A DNA stretch of 44,052 nt from an uncultured Collinsella sp. (GTDB taxonomy: Bacteria > Actinomycetota > Coriobacteriia > Coriobacteriales > Coriobacteriaceae). The DNA is taken from positions 1 to 44,052 of the forward strand of contig UQHR01000018.1 of NCBI GenBank assembly GCA_900540905.1, read 5' to 3'. Made by a program: the position numbers and the translations under genes. Below are positions 7,821 to 17,219 of this stretch, piece by piece (within the stretch, counting starts at the first letter, position 1; each line of letters begins with the position of its first letter). The notes below the pieces were generated by a model. It was not told where the DNA came from and ran no database searches. It saw only the letters and a program-made list of their open reading frames with translations.

Positions 7821-8710
7821 CTAATCCACGCGCTTGTCGCCCATAAAGAAGAGCGCCACCGTACCAGGTCCGGTATGCGAGCCAATCAGAGTACCGATGT
7901 TATTGATCTCAATCTTGCCTTTAAGCTGCGGAATCTGTTCCTCGATCAGCGCCGCAACTGCCTCGGCATCCTCGCGGCACGCCGAGTGCGACATGACGCA
8001 CTTACCCGAATAATCCGCACCGTCCTGCACGTGTGCCATCATGGTCTTAGCCATCTCGGAAATCGCGCGCTTCTTAGTGCGAATCTTCTCACGTGGCGAC
8101 AGCCCACCTTCGCAATCGACCGTCATAAGCGGGCAAATCTTAAGCGCCGTGCCGATGATCGCGCTCGCGGCCGAAATGCGACCGCCGCGCAGGTAGCTCG
8201 ACAGATCGGTCGAAAAGAACCAGTGATGCAGGTTGAGTTTATGCTTCTCAATCCAGGCGGCCGTCTCGTCGAGTGACGCCCCGCTATCGCGCACGTCGGC
8301 GGCACATTCCGCCAGCAGGCCAAAGCCCGAAGACGCCGCCAGCGAATCGATGACGCGCACCTTGCCGCCCTGGGGATAGCGATCCGCGAGCATCTGCGCC
8401 GCAACGCAGGCCGATCCATACGTGCCCGAAATACCCGATGACAACGTCAGGTGCAGCACGTCTTTACCCTCGGCAACAAACGGCTCCCAAAACTCCTCGT
8501 ACTCACCCACGCTCACCTGAGACGTCTTGGGATGGCGCCCGCGGCAATCTGGGCAAAAAACTTGTCCGGCGTAATCGACTGATACAGATCGTCCGTATAG
8601 ACAACATCGTCGATCTCGTAATGAAAATACGCGACGGGAATATTGCGCGATTCAAAGAACTCCCGAGTTCGGTCGGCGGCAGATTCACAGGTCAGGACAA
8701 AATCACTCAT
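7821..8710 (-). pseudogene. DegV family fatty-acid-binding protein, broken by a one-base frameshift
   Basis: The frame 8710-8513 encodes a DegV N terminus (MSDFVLTCESAADRT...FFAQIAAGAIP). The frame 8516-7821 encodes the rest (SVGEYEEFWEPFV...TLSSGISGTYGSA...GPGTVALFFMGD). Adding one base at GGG 8529-8531 would restore the usual GAIPKTSQVS junction, where DegV proteins bind the lipid carboxylate. DegV/FakB proteins present fatty acids to FakA. The start is ATG 8710, with AAGGAG 6 bases upstream. The first frame's TGA overlaps a GTG (GTGA), so a reinitiated C-terminal product is conceivable. It could be a real disruption or a sequencing or assembly error. Confidence 0.8.
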
Positions 8711-8973
8711 ATGAGGCTCCTTACTCATTGCTGCGCAAATTATCGCACAGTGAGCCTACATACGGTACATATGTCCACTATTTACCAAATCGAACCAAAA
8801 ATAGCGAACATCTTTACCACCATCGTCTCCACCGGCCCCACGCATAAATATCTGAGAAAACACCCTCTGTCGTCTCCACTCAACCGCCATATCTACCTCA
8901 ACTAAATCGATTTACCAAACCGTTCAGCCGACAATTCAGCCGCTGGCGCAAAATCGAAACAAAAGCGGCGCAT

Positions 8974-9003
8974 ACTGATAAACGTTTGACGCTGTTTATC
9001 AGT
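8974..9003. promoter_or_regulatory. Operator-like inverted repeat upstream of fbp
   Basis: ACTGATAAAC (8974-8983) and GTTTATCAGT (8994-9003) form a perfect 10-base dyad with a 10-base spacer. It ends 27 bases before the fbp start, in an AT-rich stretch. It could bind a dimeric regulator or form a leader hairpin. The rest of the roughly 320-base gap 8711-9030 is AT-rich and shows nothing else I can name. Confidence 0.45.
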
Positions 9004-9030
9004 TTTACCAGCTCCATCGGAAGGTGTTTC

Positions 9031-10947
9031 ATGGTCGCATTCGATCGCAATCCGCAAGACTTCAAGTATCTGCGTCTGCTGTCGAAACAATTTCCCACCG
9101 AGCAATCCGCGTTTACCGAGATCATCAATCTCTCGGCCATCCTCAACCTGCCAAAGGGCACCGAGCATTTTATGAGCGACGTGCATGGCGAGTACGAAGC
9201 CTTTATGCACATCCTCAACAACTGCTCGGGCGTCGTGCGCGAGCATGTCGACGAGATTTTTGGCGACACGCTCACCTTTGACGAAAAGGGCGAGCTGTGC
9301 ACGCTCATCTACTACCCGCACGAGAAGATCGAGCTGGTCCGCAGCCAGCGCGAGGACTCGCCCACCTGGTACAAAACGATGCTTGACCAGCTCATCATGG
9401 TCGCTCGTTCGCTTTCAAGCCGCTACACCCGCTCCAAGGTTCGTAAGGCCATCCCACGCGATTACGCCTACATCATCGACGAGCTGCTACACACGCATCC
9501 GGATGAGAACAACTATCGCGTGCGCTATCACGAGCGCATCGTGGAGTCCATCCTAGAGACCGCCAGCGCCGACGACTTTATCGAGTCGCTCGCCTCGCTC
9601 ATCAAGCGCCTGGCCGTCGACCACCTGCACCTGGTGGGCGATATCTTCGACCGCGGTGGCGGCGCGGCCAAGATTATGGACCGCCTGCTCACCTACCATT
9701 CACTCGACATCCAGTGGGGCAACCACGACCTGCTGTGGATGGGCGCTGCGGCCGGTGAACCTGCCTGCATCGCCACGGTGCTGCGCAACAACCTACGCTA
9801 CGACAACTACGAGATCCTCGAGAACGACTACGGCATCTCGCTGCGTGAACTTGTCGCCTTTGCCGATGCCACCTACACCGCCGGTGAGTCCATCACCCCG
9901 CTGATCAAGGCCATCAACGTTCTGCTCTTTAAGCTCGAGGGTCAGATTATCCAGCGCCACCCCGAGTTCGATATGACCGACCGCCTGCTACTCGACAAGA
10001 TCGACCACGACACCGGCACGGTCACGCTCGCCGACGGCAGCGTGTGGCCGCTCACGACCAACGACTTCCCCACCGTCGACCCGACGGACCCCTATACGCT
10101 CACGTCTCAGGAGCAGCACATCATCGACAAGCTCGTGTCCGAGTTTGTCACCGCCGATCACCTGCATCGCCATATCGATTTCCTCTATTCCCACGGCTCG
10201 ATGTACAAGGTCGCCAACGGCAACCTGCTGTTCCACGGCTGCGTGCCGCTCAACGAAGACGGCACCTTTAGCAGCATGAACTGCCTGGGCACCTGGCACG
10301 CTGGCCGCGATTATCTTGATTTTTGCGACCACATCGCCCGCCGCGCCTGGCGCATGGGCGACCGCGACGCTCTCGACTGGATGTGGTACCTGTGGATTGG
10401 CTTTAACTCACCCGCCAGCGGACGCCTGGTGCGTACCTTTGAGCGCGCCTATATCGCCGATACGAGCACCTGGGTCGAGCCGATGGACCCGTACTTTACA
10501 CTTACCAAGTCGCCCTCGGTCTGCGACGACATCATGCGCGAGTTTGGCGTCGCGCCCATGGCATGTTCACCGACCGGTCACATCATCAACGGCCACACAC
10601 CCGTTAAAACCACCAAGGGCGAGCAGCCTATCCGAGCCGAGGGGAAGCTGCTGGTCATCGATGGCGGCTTCTGCCGCGCCTACCATCCCAAGACGGGTAT
10701 CGCCGGCTATACGCTCATCTCGAGCTCGCGCGGCTGCCGTCTCAAGTCGCACCGGGCCTTTACGACGGTTGCCGAGGCACTCACACGCAACGTGGACATC
10801 GAAAGCGAGACCAACCGTTTTGACCAAGCAGACCGTCGCCGCATGGTGAGCGACACCGATTCCGGAGCCAAGATCCGCAGCCAGATCCAAGACCTGCGCC
10901 AGCTGCTCGATGCATATAGAAACGGTGCTATCGAGGAGCGCGCCTAG
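9031..10947 (+). CDS. fbp: Fructose-1,6-bisphosphatase, class III
   Basis: This is the Firmicutes-type (class III) gluconeogenic phosphatase, converting fructose 1,6-bisphosphate to fructose 6-phosphate. The 638-residue length matches the family (about 640). Metallophosphatase motifs are clear: SDVHGEYEAF, GDIFDRGGGAAKIM, WGNHDLLWMGAA, and later INGHTPVKTTKGEQPIRA with VIDGGFCRAYH. GGAAGGTG (9019-9026) precedes ATG 9031 by 4 bases. A perfect dyad lies just upstream at 8974-9003. The GtrA gene follows 78 bases later on the same strand. Confidence 0.96.
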   Translation: MVAFDRNPQDFKYLRLLSKQFPTEQSAFTEIINLSAILNLPKGTEHFMSDVHGEYEAFMHILNNCSGVVREHVDEIFGDTLTFDEKGELCTLIYYPHEKIELVRSQREDSPTWYKTMLDQLIMVARSLSSRYTRSKVRKAIPRDYAYIIDELLHTHPDENNYRVRYHERIVESILETASADDFIESLASLIKRLAVDHLHLVGDIFDRGGGAAKIMDRLLTYHSLDIQWGNHDLLWMGAAAGEPACIATVLRNNLRYDNYEILENDYGISLRELVAFADATYTAGESITPLIKAINVLLFKLEGQIIQRHPEFDMTDRLLLDKIDHDTGTVTLADGSVWPLTTNDFPTVDPTDPYTLTSQEQHIIDKLVSEFVTADHLHRHIDFLYSHGSMYKVANGNLLFHGCVPLNEDGTFSSMNCLGTWHAGRDYLDFCDHIARRAWRMGDRDALDWMWYLWIGFNSPASGRLVRTFERAYIADTSTWVEPMDPYFTLTKSPSVCDDIMREFGVAPMACSPTGHIINGHTPVKTTKGEQPIRAEGKLLVIDGGFCRAYHPKTGIAGYTLISSSRGCRLKSHRAFTTVAEALTRNVDIESETNRFDQADRRRMVSDTDSGAKIRSQIQDLRQLLDAYRNGAIEERA

Positions 10948-10957
10948 CCCCACCCGC

Positions 10958-10992
10958 GGGGATTGGCTAAACTTGCTGAGTTTGTCATCCCC
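10958..10992. other. Hairpin between fbp and the first GtrA gene
   Basis: GGGGAT (10958-10963) pairs with ATCCCC (10987-10992), with an inner AACT/AGTT pairing. No T-run follows. It may attenuate or stabilise a read-through transcript. Confidence 0.3.
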
Positions 10993-11025
10993 ACGGCGTC
11001 CCGGCGCCACCCTAAGGCAGGTACC

Positions 11026-11421
11026 ATGCAAAAGCTCCTTGCGCAGATCATGAAGTTTGGCGTCGTCGGCGTCATTGCCACGGTCATCGACTTTGGCATT
11101 ATGAATCTGCTCCACTACGGTCTGGGCCTCAACATCCTAATCGCCAACACCAGCGGCTTTATCATCTCACTCATCTTTAACTACCTCGCCAGCATGAAGT
11201 ACGTGTTTGCGCACAAGGAGGGCATGAGCCGCCACCGCGAGTTCATCATCTTTGTCGTGCTGTCCGTGATCGGCTTGGCGCTCAACGACGGCATCGTGCT
11301 GGCGCTCAACGCCGGCCTGGGGCTCGAGGCCAATATCGCCAAGATTTGCGCCACCGCGCTTGTTATGGTCTACAACTTTGTGACCCGAAAGATCTTCCTG
11401 GAGGGCGAGGAGACCAAGTAG
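11026..11421 (+). CDS. GtrA family membrane protein (paralogue 1)
   Basis: This 131-residue protein has four hydrophobic helices and the GtrA pattern: FGVVGVIATVIDFGIMNLL, NTSGFIISLIFNYLASMKYVF and VMVYNFVTRKIFL. GtrA proteins are thought to help move undecaprenyl-linked sugars across the membrane for wall polysaccharide or teichoic-acid glycosylation. ATG 11026 is chosen because the longer frame begins in the hairpin region and lacks a ribosome-binding site; even here only a weak AGGCAGG is present. No glycosyltransferase partner is adjacent, but a second GtrA gene follows. Confidence 0.88.
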   Translation: MQKLLAQIMKFGVVGVIATVIDFGIMNLLHYGLGLNILIANTSGFIISLIFNYLASMKYVFAHKEGMSRHREFIIFVVLSVIGLALNDGIVLALNAGLGLEANIAKICATALVMVYNFVTRKIFLEGEETK

Positions 11422-11445
11422 CCTGGCCTCCCCGTTGCACTACGG

Positions 11446-11489
11446 GGCCCACGAACGACATGCGTCGAGCGCTGCGTTGTTCGTGGGCC
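11446..11489 (+). terminator. Hairpin after GtrA 1
   Basis: GGCCCACGAAC (11446-11456) pairs with GTTCGTGGGCC (11479-11489), with further inner pairing. The trailing sequence TTGCTCGTTT is only weakly T-rich, so this is a probable but imperfect terminator. Confidence 0.55.
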
Positions 11490-11640
11490 TTGCTCGTTTA
11501 CGGTAAGATTTGCAACGTTTGCGGATTGTCTCTTGAAAATTTGGCGAGTTCGTATAGTTCTTGGCAAAGACCTTACGTTTCCCTTGCAAAAGCTCTAAAG
11601 TATCCTCTGCTCGATTCATCAACGCATTGGATGTGATTAC

Positions 11641-12048
11641 GTGCGCAAGGCACTGGCACAACCTCATACGAAGCAGTTCCTCAAGTTCGCTGTCGTGGGA
11701 CTTATCTCCTTTGGCATCGACTGGGGCATGCTCATTGCGCTTGTCGAGCTGTTCCACCTGGACTTTTTGATGAGCACCACGATTTCGTTTGTCACGTCCG
11801 TCGTGGTCAACTACTGGCTCAGCATGAAGTACGTGTTCGACCACCGCGAGGGCATGAGCCGCAAGCGCGAGTTCACGATCTTCACCATCCTGTCGGTGAT
11901 TGGCCTGGGCCTCAACGACCTGTATATGTTTGTGGGCGTCACGTTTTTGAGCATCGGCTACCAGGCCATGAAGGCCATCGCCACGTTCCTCGTCACCTGG
12001 TACAACTACTTCAGCCGTCGCTTCTTTCTCGAGGGCGCACGGTCGTAG
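11641..12048 (+). CDS. GtrA family membrane protein (paralogue 2)
   Basis: A 135-residue four-helix GtrA protein starting at GTG 11641 (MRKALAQPHTKQFLKFAVVG). It shares with its upstream neighbour the central SMKYVF.H.EGMSR.REF block followed by LSVIGL.LND, so the pair arose by tandem duplication. The helices have diverged. The 219-base gap between the pair contains a terminator-like hairpin, so this gene probably has its own promoter, although I cannot place one with confidence. Role as for paralogue 1. Confidence 0.88.
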   Translation: MRKALAQPHTKQFLKFAVVGLISFGIDWGMLIALVELFHLDFLMSTTISFVTSVVVNYWLSMKYVFDHREGMSRKREFTIFTILSVIGLGLNDLYMFVGVTFLSIGYQAMKAIATFLVTWYNYFSRRFFLEGARS

Positions 12049-12074
12049 TCGATTCGCTATTTGCTTGAATGTAT

Positions 12075-12109
12075 AACCGGTTGGAATTCCCATTCCAACC
12101 GGTTTTTTT
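12075..12109 (+). terminator. Rho-independent terminator
   Basis: A perfect 13-base-pair stem (12075-12087 with 12092-12104) with loop TCCC runs into a T-run to 12109. It ends the GtrA 2 transcript. Confidence 0.93.
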
Positions 12110-12148
12110 GTTTGCCGAAAGACCCGGCGACCCAGTCCCATTCGCATG

Positions 12149-12186
12149 AAAAACGGGCGGCCCGGATTTTTGTCCGAACCGCCCGT
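12149..12186 (-). terminator. Rho-independent terminator of the DUF4430 operon
   Basis: On minus, 12186-12179 pairs with 12160-12153, with an inner TCCG/CGGA pairing, and five T's follow (12153-12149). It lies 23 bases past the stop of the second DUF4430 gene and faces the GtrA terminator. Confidence 0.88.
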
Positions 12187-12208
12187 CTGGCGCGCTATGT
12201 CGAGGCCT

Positions 12209-13111
12209 CTAGCCTGTAACGTAATACCAGACCACGTTGTCGCCGTTGGAGAGAACGTAGTTGCTGCAGGCCGTCATGGGCGTTGAGCCGTTGACGGAGT
12301 ACATCCAGCCGCTCGTGCCGCCGTACTGTTTCTCGGCCAAACCACCAATCGCGGAGACATACGTGCCGTACGACGAGCCATGTGCGTTGACGGAAAGACC
12401 CAGCGCGCACAGGGCATCGTAGACGGTAGCGCCTTCGTTAAAGGTAAAGGTGCCACCAGAAGACACAGGATTGCCCACAGCGCTCGATGTGACCGAAACC
12501 GTCACTGTTATGTAGCTGGACTCCTGCGAGCCGCTCTGGCCGCCCGAGGAGGCGTTTCCACCATTAGAGGATGAGGCTCCATCAGACGACTGGCCAACGC
12601 CAGACGCATTGGAAGTATCACCGACTCCCGTATTTTGGGCAGCGGATTTATCGCCAGACTTCTTGCCGTCCTGGTCCTCGGACTTCTTATTATCCGAGTT
12701 CTTGTCCGATTCCTTGTTTGAAGACTCGGAATCGTCCTTGGACTTGGACTCATCAGAATGCTTGGACTCATCTTTTGCGTCATTCGATGACTTGGAATCC
12801 TTGGAACTGGCCTCGCCCGAAGTCGTAGTCGAGCAGGACACCTTGGTGTCCCTGGTGACGACGCTCTCCCCCGTCACGGTCTGAATGATCCAGTCGATGG
12901 ACCAGGCGCCGCTCTCGGAAGGATGAACGAAGCCCAGCGAGACGACAATCAGAATGGTGCACGCGGCAGTCAGAACGCCAAGGAGCGCCTTCCGTCGAGG
13001 GGCGGACGCCGCCGAAGCGGCGTCCTTTTGCTTTGCATCGTCAAGCTGGATAAACGAGGAATCTGGTTGCTTGGGGTCAGCGTCCTTGGATTTATTGGAC
13101 ACAGCCCTCAC
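12209..13111 (-). CDS. DUF4430 (transcobalamin-like) membrane-anchored surface protein
   Basis: The 300-residue protein has a cytoplasmic N-terminal tail, one membrane helix (about 41-62, ALLGVLTAACTILIVVSLGF), and a long Ser/Lys/Asp/Asn-rich spacer (about 95-198). One C-terminal DUF4430 domain (about 201-299) follows, with FNEGATVYDALCALGL and SGWMYSVNGSTP. DUF4430 resembles the C-terminal beta-domain of transcobalamin and intrinsic factor. The topology puts the domain outside the cell at the end of a flexible stalk. The GTG at 13111 directly follows the stop of the upstream 1287-residue gene; GTG 13102, behind AGGTGAGG, is an alternative start. The two genes are therefore coupled, and this one is presumably under the same cobalamin riboswitch. 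Ligand binding is inferred, not shown. Confidence 0.85.
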   Translation of the reverse strand: MRAVSNKSKDADPKQPDSSFIQLDDAKQKDAASAASAPRRKALLGVLTAACTILIVVSLGFVHPSESGAWSIDWIIQTVTGESVVTRDTKVSCSTTTSGEASSKDSKSSNDAKDESKHSDESKSKDDSESSNKESDKNSDNKKSEDQDGKKSGDKSAAQNTGVGDTSNASGVGQSSDGASSSNGGNASSGGQSGSQESSYITVTVSVTSSAVGNPVSSGGTFTFNEGATVYDALCALGLSVNAHGSSYGTYVSAIGGLAEKQYGGTSGWMYSVNGSTPMTACSNYVLSNGDNVVWYYVTG

Positions 13112-16100
13112 CTACCGACGTTTGGTGAACACGAACACACCGACGATGGCGAGACCGATGACGCCGGCGGCAACGCCAACGATGGCGAGTGGGTTGGTGC
13201 CAGTCTCCTGCTCGGAAGCACTAGAGGACTTCTTAGCAGTAGTCGTGGAAGCAGCACCCGTATCGGACTTGGAATCGGACTTCTTGTCGGACTTGCTGTC
13301 CTTCTTGTCAGACTTCTTGTCAGACTTCTTCTCGTCCTTCTTGTCGGATTTATCGGAGTCCTTCTTGTCGGACTTGTTGTCCTTGGTCTCGGTCTTGGTC
13401 GACACCGTCGTCTTGGTCGTCGGCTTATGACCCGGGGCGACAGCGCCGCCAGTCTGCTGGCCCTTAGAGCCGGAACCAGTGCCGGCACCAGCACCAGAAC
13501 CGTTGCCAGCGCCACCGTTGCCACCATTAGTGCCAGAACCGCCATTGCCGCCAGGGTTAACGGCATTCTTGGTCCACTTGGCATACAGCGTCAGATCGGC
13601 CGTCACCGGCGTACTGAAGTCATACGCCTGCGTGCAAGCCTCATCGGTGAACCAACCGCCGAAAGTGTAGCCATCGCGCGTCGGATCGGCCGGCTTGACC
13701 AGCTTGCCGTCGGCCGTAGCCACAAACTTAGTGTCGCAAGCAGACCCGCCGTTGGAATTAAAGGCAACCGTCCAAGACTCAACAGCCCCGAGCTTGAACA
13801 GCGTGCCCGAATCATTGATGTAGTAGAGGTTGCCAGAAGCATCGGCAATGACCGGAGAGTCACAGTATTGGTAATGGCCAGCCGCATCATAAATCTGCGT
13901 CGCCTCTGCGTCGCCGAGCGTATAGCGATACACGCCACCACCAGCAGAGTAGTTGACGTAATCCTTGCTATCCGCGCTGTTAACGGTGAAGTACACATAG
14001 GTCTTGCCGCCCTGAACACTCACCAGCGGAGTAGCAGCAATACCGTTGAGGCCAGCCGGCAGCGCCTTGCCGTCGGCAGCAGCGACCATCGTGGTCTTAC
14101 CCGTCTTCAGGTTATAGAGAACCAGAGCAGAGCCAGTAGCCGTCTGTCCGCCGACAATCAGATTGTCACCAGACACCGCAGGGGCGCTCAGATTATTCGT
14201 AAGGCCCAGATCGACCGTCTTCTGTTCACTCAGCACGCCCTTCGCCGAAAGCGAAATCACATGGAGCTTTCCATCGTGCGTCATCTGATAGAAGGTCGAA
14301 CCATTGGACGGATCGGCAATGCAATCGGCATTTGCGACAGCGCCGAGCTTCATGGTCGAAACGACACCGCCCGTCGTCTTATCAATGCACTTAAGCGTGC
14401 CCGCGCTCGTAGGAACAATGGCGTACTTATCCGTCAGCGCAGCGCCAGTCCAATAATAGCCCTCGGCAGGGTCAATGTTCTGCCAAGAAACTTCACCCGT
14501 GGCAATCTTAATGCGCATAAAGGAGCCGTTGCCGTAGGTCGCGTTGTAATTCTCATCATACGAAATATCGACCGAGCCTACATAGACGTACTCGCCGTCC
14601 GAAACGACGGTGCAGGAGCTCTGCGTCAAGTCCGTCAAACCAGGCGTCAGCCACTTGCAGATCAGCTTGTCTGCAGTAATCGCCTGGACCGCACCGCCGT
14701 TGAGCGGAACGATGATAAGGCCATTGGTATAGATCGGACGAGAGGTATAGCTTACCTTGGAGGCAAGCGGCGCAGAGGCAACCTTTTTGCCCGTGGACGA
14801 ATCGATCTTAATGAGCTCGTTCTCGGTCGCAATGTACACAAAGCCGTTAGCGATGACAGGCTCGCTGCAGTTGGCATACTGCTGACCAGACTCGGCCTTC
14901 CAATCGAAGGTCCACTTAAGACCGGCGGCCTGCGCAGGCGTCTTGGCATCCGTTACGGTCGAACCGTTGCCACTGTTGCCGTAGCCGGCCCAGTCGGCAT
15001 CCCAATCAGGAGTCGTCGCACTCGGGTCCACGACAATCTTGTCGGGATCGGGCATGGCCGAATCGTCGGTGGTATAGGCAAGCGTAACCTTATCGCCGCT
15101 CTTGAGCGTAATCTGATTGGCGCAGAGTAAGGAGGGCTCTCCATTGATATACAGGTGCCAATATTTATTGGTCGCAGCATCCCAGACATACGGCTTGTGA
15201 TCGAACGGCGAAGTAATGGAATTCAGGAGCCAGTATGCACCGCTCTGGGAGGCGTTGTAATCAACGCCCTTCTCCTTCAGAACCGTCTCAATAAGGTCCT
15301 GGGCCGTAGAGCCTTCGGGCAAAGAAACATTGCTTGCCGAGCCCCAGCGAGTATTGTTGCCGTTGACATCGGGACCGATAACATCGACGGACCCAAGAAC
15401 CTGACCGGGGAGGGCATCGGCGTCAGCACCATACATAAAGGTGACGGTATCGCCCTCTTGGAGCTTGTAGGCACCGGCGCCAACGTTGGCGAACTTGCCA
15501 TTTACGTAGAAGTGCCAATAGCTTTTGGTCGCAGCGTCCCAGCCATAGGATTTACCATCGAACGGCGAAGTAATGCCGTTGAGGAACCAGCCCCAAGACG
15601 ATTCGCTAGCATCGAGCTTAAGGCCGGTCTGCTCAAGGAGATCCTTGGCAGTAGAACCCGCCTTGAGACTCGTCTGGCCCGTCGAAGCCCAAACCTGCTG
15701 CTTGCCGTCCTTGCCCTTACCGAGGACCTGAACGGAAGCATGGACGGAATCAGAGGGCAACTGGTCGCCCCAGCCACCGTAGAACCACGTGACGGTATCG
15801 CCGGCATGGATGGTGACATTGTCCGCCGTATAGTCACTCGACTTGCCGTTGATGAACAGCTGCCAATAGGTCGAATAATCTTGGGGCGTACCCAGCTCAA
15901 CACCGTTGTACTTAAGGCTCAGAATGAAGGAGCCCGCAGCAACGGCGTCAATGTCGTTCGCCTCGAGTGCGACCTTCGTAAGATCAAGCGCGCTCGAACC
16001 GGACGTCACCACATACTGCGTATTATCGACCCAAGTCTGAGTCTTGCCCTGGGCATCGCGACCAATGACGGTCACATTTGCGGCAACCTGGTCTTTAACG

Positions 16101-16975
16101 ACAGGGGACGAGCTACCAGCCGTATAGGCAAACTCAATCTTCTGCCCCTGGGTGAGCTTGACGCTGCTCGCGCCAACCGAGGAAGACGCGCCGTCGACGA
16201 ACAGCTGCCAGAAGGCATAAGTCGTCGGATCGAAGGCAAGCGTGCGGCCATCGCTCGGGGATGTGATGCTTTTGAGGTAGAACCCGTATGCCGTGTTCGG
16301 ATCGTAGTCCGCCTTGAAGCCCGTCTTCTCCTGCAGCTTAATGAAGGCATCCGCAGCCGTCGCGCCCTCGTCGAGCTTGAGCTGCGTAGGTGCCACCCAC
16401 GTCTGAGCCTTGCCGTCGGCATCGGTGCCGATAATCGAGAACGAGACCTCGACTTGCTTCTTGGCGACATCGCCGGTTTCCGTCGGGTTCTCTGCCTGGA
16501 CGGCAGCCGCGGCGGCAGATCCTGCTTGGCCAGCGGATGCCGTCGAAGACTGCTCGCTCGCGGCAGAGTTCTCCCCCGTCGCCGAGCCTTCGTCGCCAGT
16601 TGCTGCCTCTGTTGTGGCGGCGCTAGCTGCAGGCGCGCTCCCGGAATCCGAAACCTCGGCGCCGCTCTGCTCAGCGGTACCGCCCGCAAGCGCTGCGTCC
16701 TCGCCTGGCGTCGTAGCCTGAGCCACAGCGTCGGTAATGCCCTCGGCGCCCTCGGCCCACAGCTGAGCCGGCGTGGTGCCAAAGGCCATCGCGAAGGCCA
16801 GGAATGCCACCAGACCGCGCTTGGCTACACCGCGTGCAATCGCACCACGGCGATGCAACGAGGCGCGCTCGCGCTCGTCCTCAAACATATCCATTTGTCC
16901 CCCATTGTCTGTACTTGGAGCATTGCCCAGCGGCTGCCCCACGTCATCGCGCATGTTACGCTCGAGTTCCCCCAT
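13112..16975 (-). CDS. Large surface protein: four DUF4430 domains, beta-propeller, InlB-like repeat, membrane anchor
   Basis: The protein has 1287 residues. Signal sequence: about 42-74 (basic RRGAIARGVAKR, hydrophobic FLAFAMAFG, then QLWAEG). An Ala/Ser/Glu/Thr-rich linker (75-170) follows. DUF4430-like domains lie at about 175-286, 298-400, 412-516 and 527-636, each with a W.L/H.YVNG-type strand near its end. A PQQ/WD40-like beta-propeller spans about 686-1066. One InlB/Listeria-Bacteroides repeat lies at 1068-1136 (YTFGGWFTDEACTQAYDF). Then come a Gly/Asn-rich hinge, a Ser-Asp-Lys-Lys-rich stalk (1195-1245), and a C-terminal membrane helix (about 1261-1283) ending in TKRR. No LPxTG motif is present. 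ATG 16975 is chosen for the GGGGG 6 bases upstream. A cobalamin riboswitch precedes the gene. Inferred role: extracellular corrinoid capture, pairing transcobalamin-like domains with a propeller. Confidence 0.9.
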   Translation of the reverse strand: MGELERNMRDDVGQPLGNAPSTDNGGQMDMFEDERERASLHRRGAIARGVAKRGLVAFLAFAMAFGTTPAQLWAEGAEGITDAVAQATTPGEDAALAGGTAEQSGAEVSDSGSAPAASAATTEAATGDEGSATGENSAASEQSSTASAGQAGSAAAAAVQAENPTETGDVAKKQVEVSFSIIGTDADGKAQTWVAPTQLKLDEGATAADAFIKLQEKTGFKADYDPNTAYGFYLKSITSPSDGRTLAFDPTTYAFWQLFVDGASSSVGASSVKLTQGQKIEFAYTAGSSSPVVKDQVAANVTVIGRDAQGKTQTWVDNTQYVVTSGSSALDLTKVALEANDIDAVAAGSFILSLKYNGVELGTPQDYSTYWQLFINGKSSDYTADNVTIHAGDTVTWFYGGWGDQLPSDSVHASVQVLGKGKDGKQQVWASTGQTSLKAGSTAKDLLEQTGLKLDASESSWGWFLNGITSPFDGKSYGWDAATKSYWHFYVNGKFANVGAGAYKLQEGDTVTFMYGADADALPGQVLGSVDVIGPDVNGNNTRWGSASNVSLPEGSTAQDLIETVLKEKGVDYNASQSGAYWLLNSITSPFDHKPYVWDAATNKYWHLYINGEPSLLCANQITLKSGDKVTLAYTTDDSAMPDPDKIVVDPSATTPDWDADWAGYGNSGNGSTVTDAKTPAQAAGLKWTFDWKAESGQQYANCSEPVIANGFVYIATENELIKIDSSTGKKVASAPLASKVSYTSRPIYTNGLIIVPLNGGAVQAITADKLICKWLTPGLTDLTQSSCTVVSDGEYVYVGSVDISYDENYNATYGNGSFMRIKIATGEVSWQNIDPAEGYYWTGAALTDKYAIVPTSAGTLKCIDKTTGGVVSTMKLGAVANADCIADPSNGSTFYQMTHDGKLHVISLSAKGVLSEQKTVDLGLTNNLSAPAVSGDNLIVGGQTATGSALVLYNLKTGKTTMVAAADGKALPAGLNGIAATPLVSVQGGKTYVYFTVNSADSKDYVNYSAGGGVYRYTLGDAEATQIYDAAGHYQYCDSPVIADASGNLYYINDSGTLFKLGAVESWTVAFNSNGGSACDTKFVATADGKLVKPADPTRDGYTFGGWFTDEACTQAYDFSTPVTADLTLYAKWTKNAVNPGGNGGSGTNGGNGGAGNGSGAGAGTGSGSKGQQTGGAVAPGHKPTTKTTVSTKTETKDNKSDKKDSDKSDKKDEKKSDKKSDKKDSKSDKKSDSKSDTGAASTTTAKKSSSASEQETGTNPLAIVGVAAGVIGLAIVGVFVFTKRR

Positions 16976-17041
16976 CGGGGTCCCCCTTCCCTCCAGAGCC
17001 CTATGCACACCGGCGGCATACGCCGCAGCCGCATGCAAGAT

Positions 17042-17212
17042 GGGAGGCGATCCGACTTAACCTTAACGGCTCAGGCGCGTCGTCCGATCTGCGACGCGAA
17101 CATCCCGAGCCAAGAGGAATTACGGTTACTGGTACAGCCGGGGACTTGCACCCCGATTCTCCCAAACGCGCAGGAAAACCGCGCGTTCGTGCGTCTCCGC
17201 ACCACCATCTAG
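17042..17212 (-). promoter_or_regulatory. Cobalamin riboswitch
   Basis: On minus the leader contains the cobalamin aptamer hallmarks in order: a first stem region with CGCGCGG and CGCG, then GGTGCAAGTCCCC (about 17153-17141), then TGTACCAGTAACCGTAA (17136-17120), then a B12-box-like end AAGTCGGATCGCCTCCC (about 17058-17042). A GC-rich linker of about 65 bases follows to the ATG at 16975. The Shine-Dalgarno Gs can pair with neighbouring CCCC, so control may act on translation. In this class, cobalamin binding normally lowers expression. Confidence 0.93.
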
Positions 17213-17219
17213 GCCATCG

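Noticed and set aside
13255..13400. Low-complexity DNA resembling a satellite or CRISPR-like repeat
   Set aside because: It encodes the Ser-Asp-Lys-Lys stalk of the surface protein in frame; spacing and sequence do not fit a CRISPR array.
12923..15130. 735-residue plus-strand frame
   Set aside because: It is antisense to the DUF4430 surface protein. Its Arg/Gly/Leu-rich low-information product is typical of mirror frames in GC-rich DNA.
15155..17212. 685-residue plus-strand frame
   Set aside because: It is antisense to the same surface gene and the riboswitch, with no ribosome-binding site and no recognisable domain.
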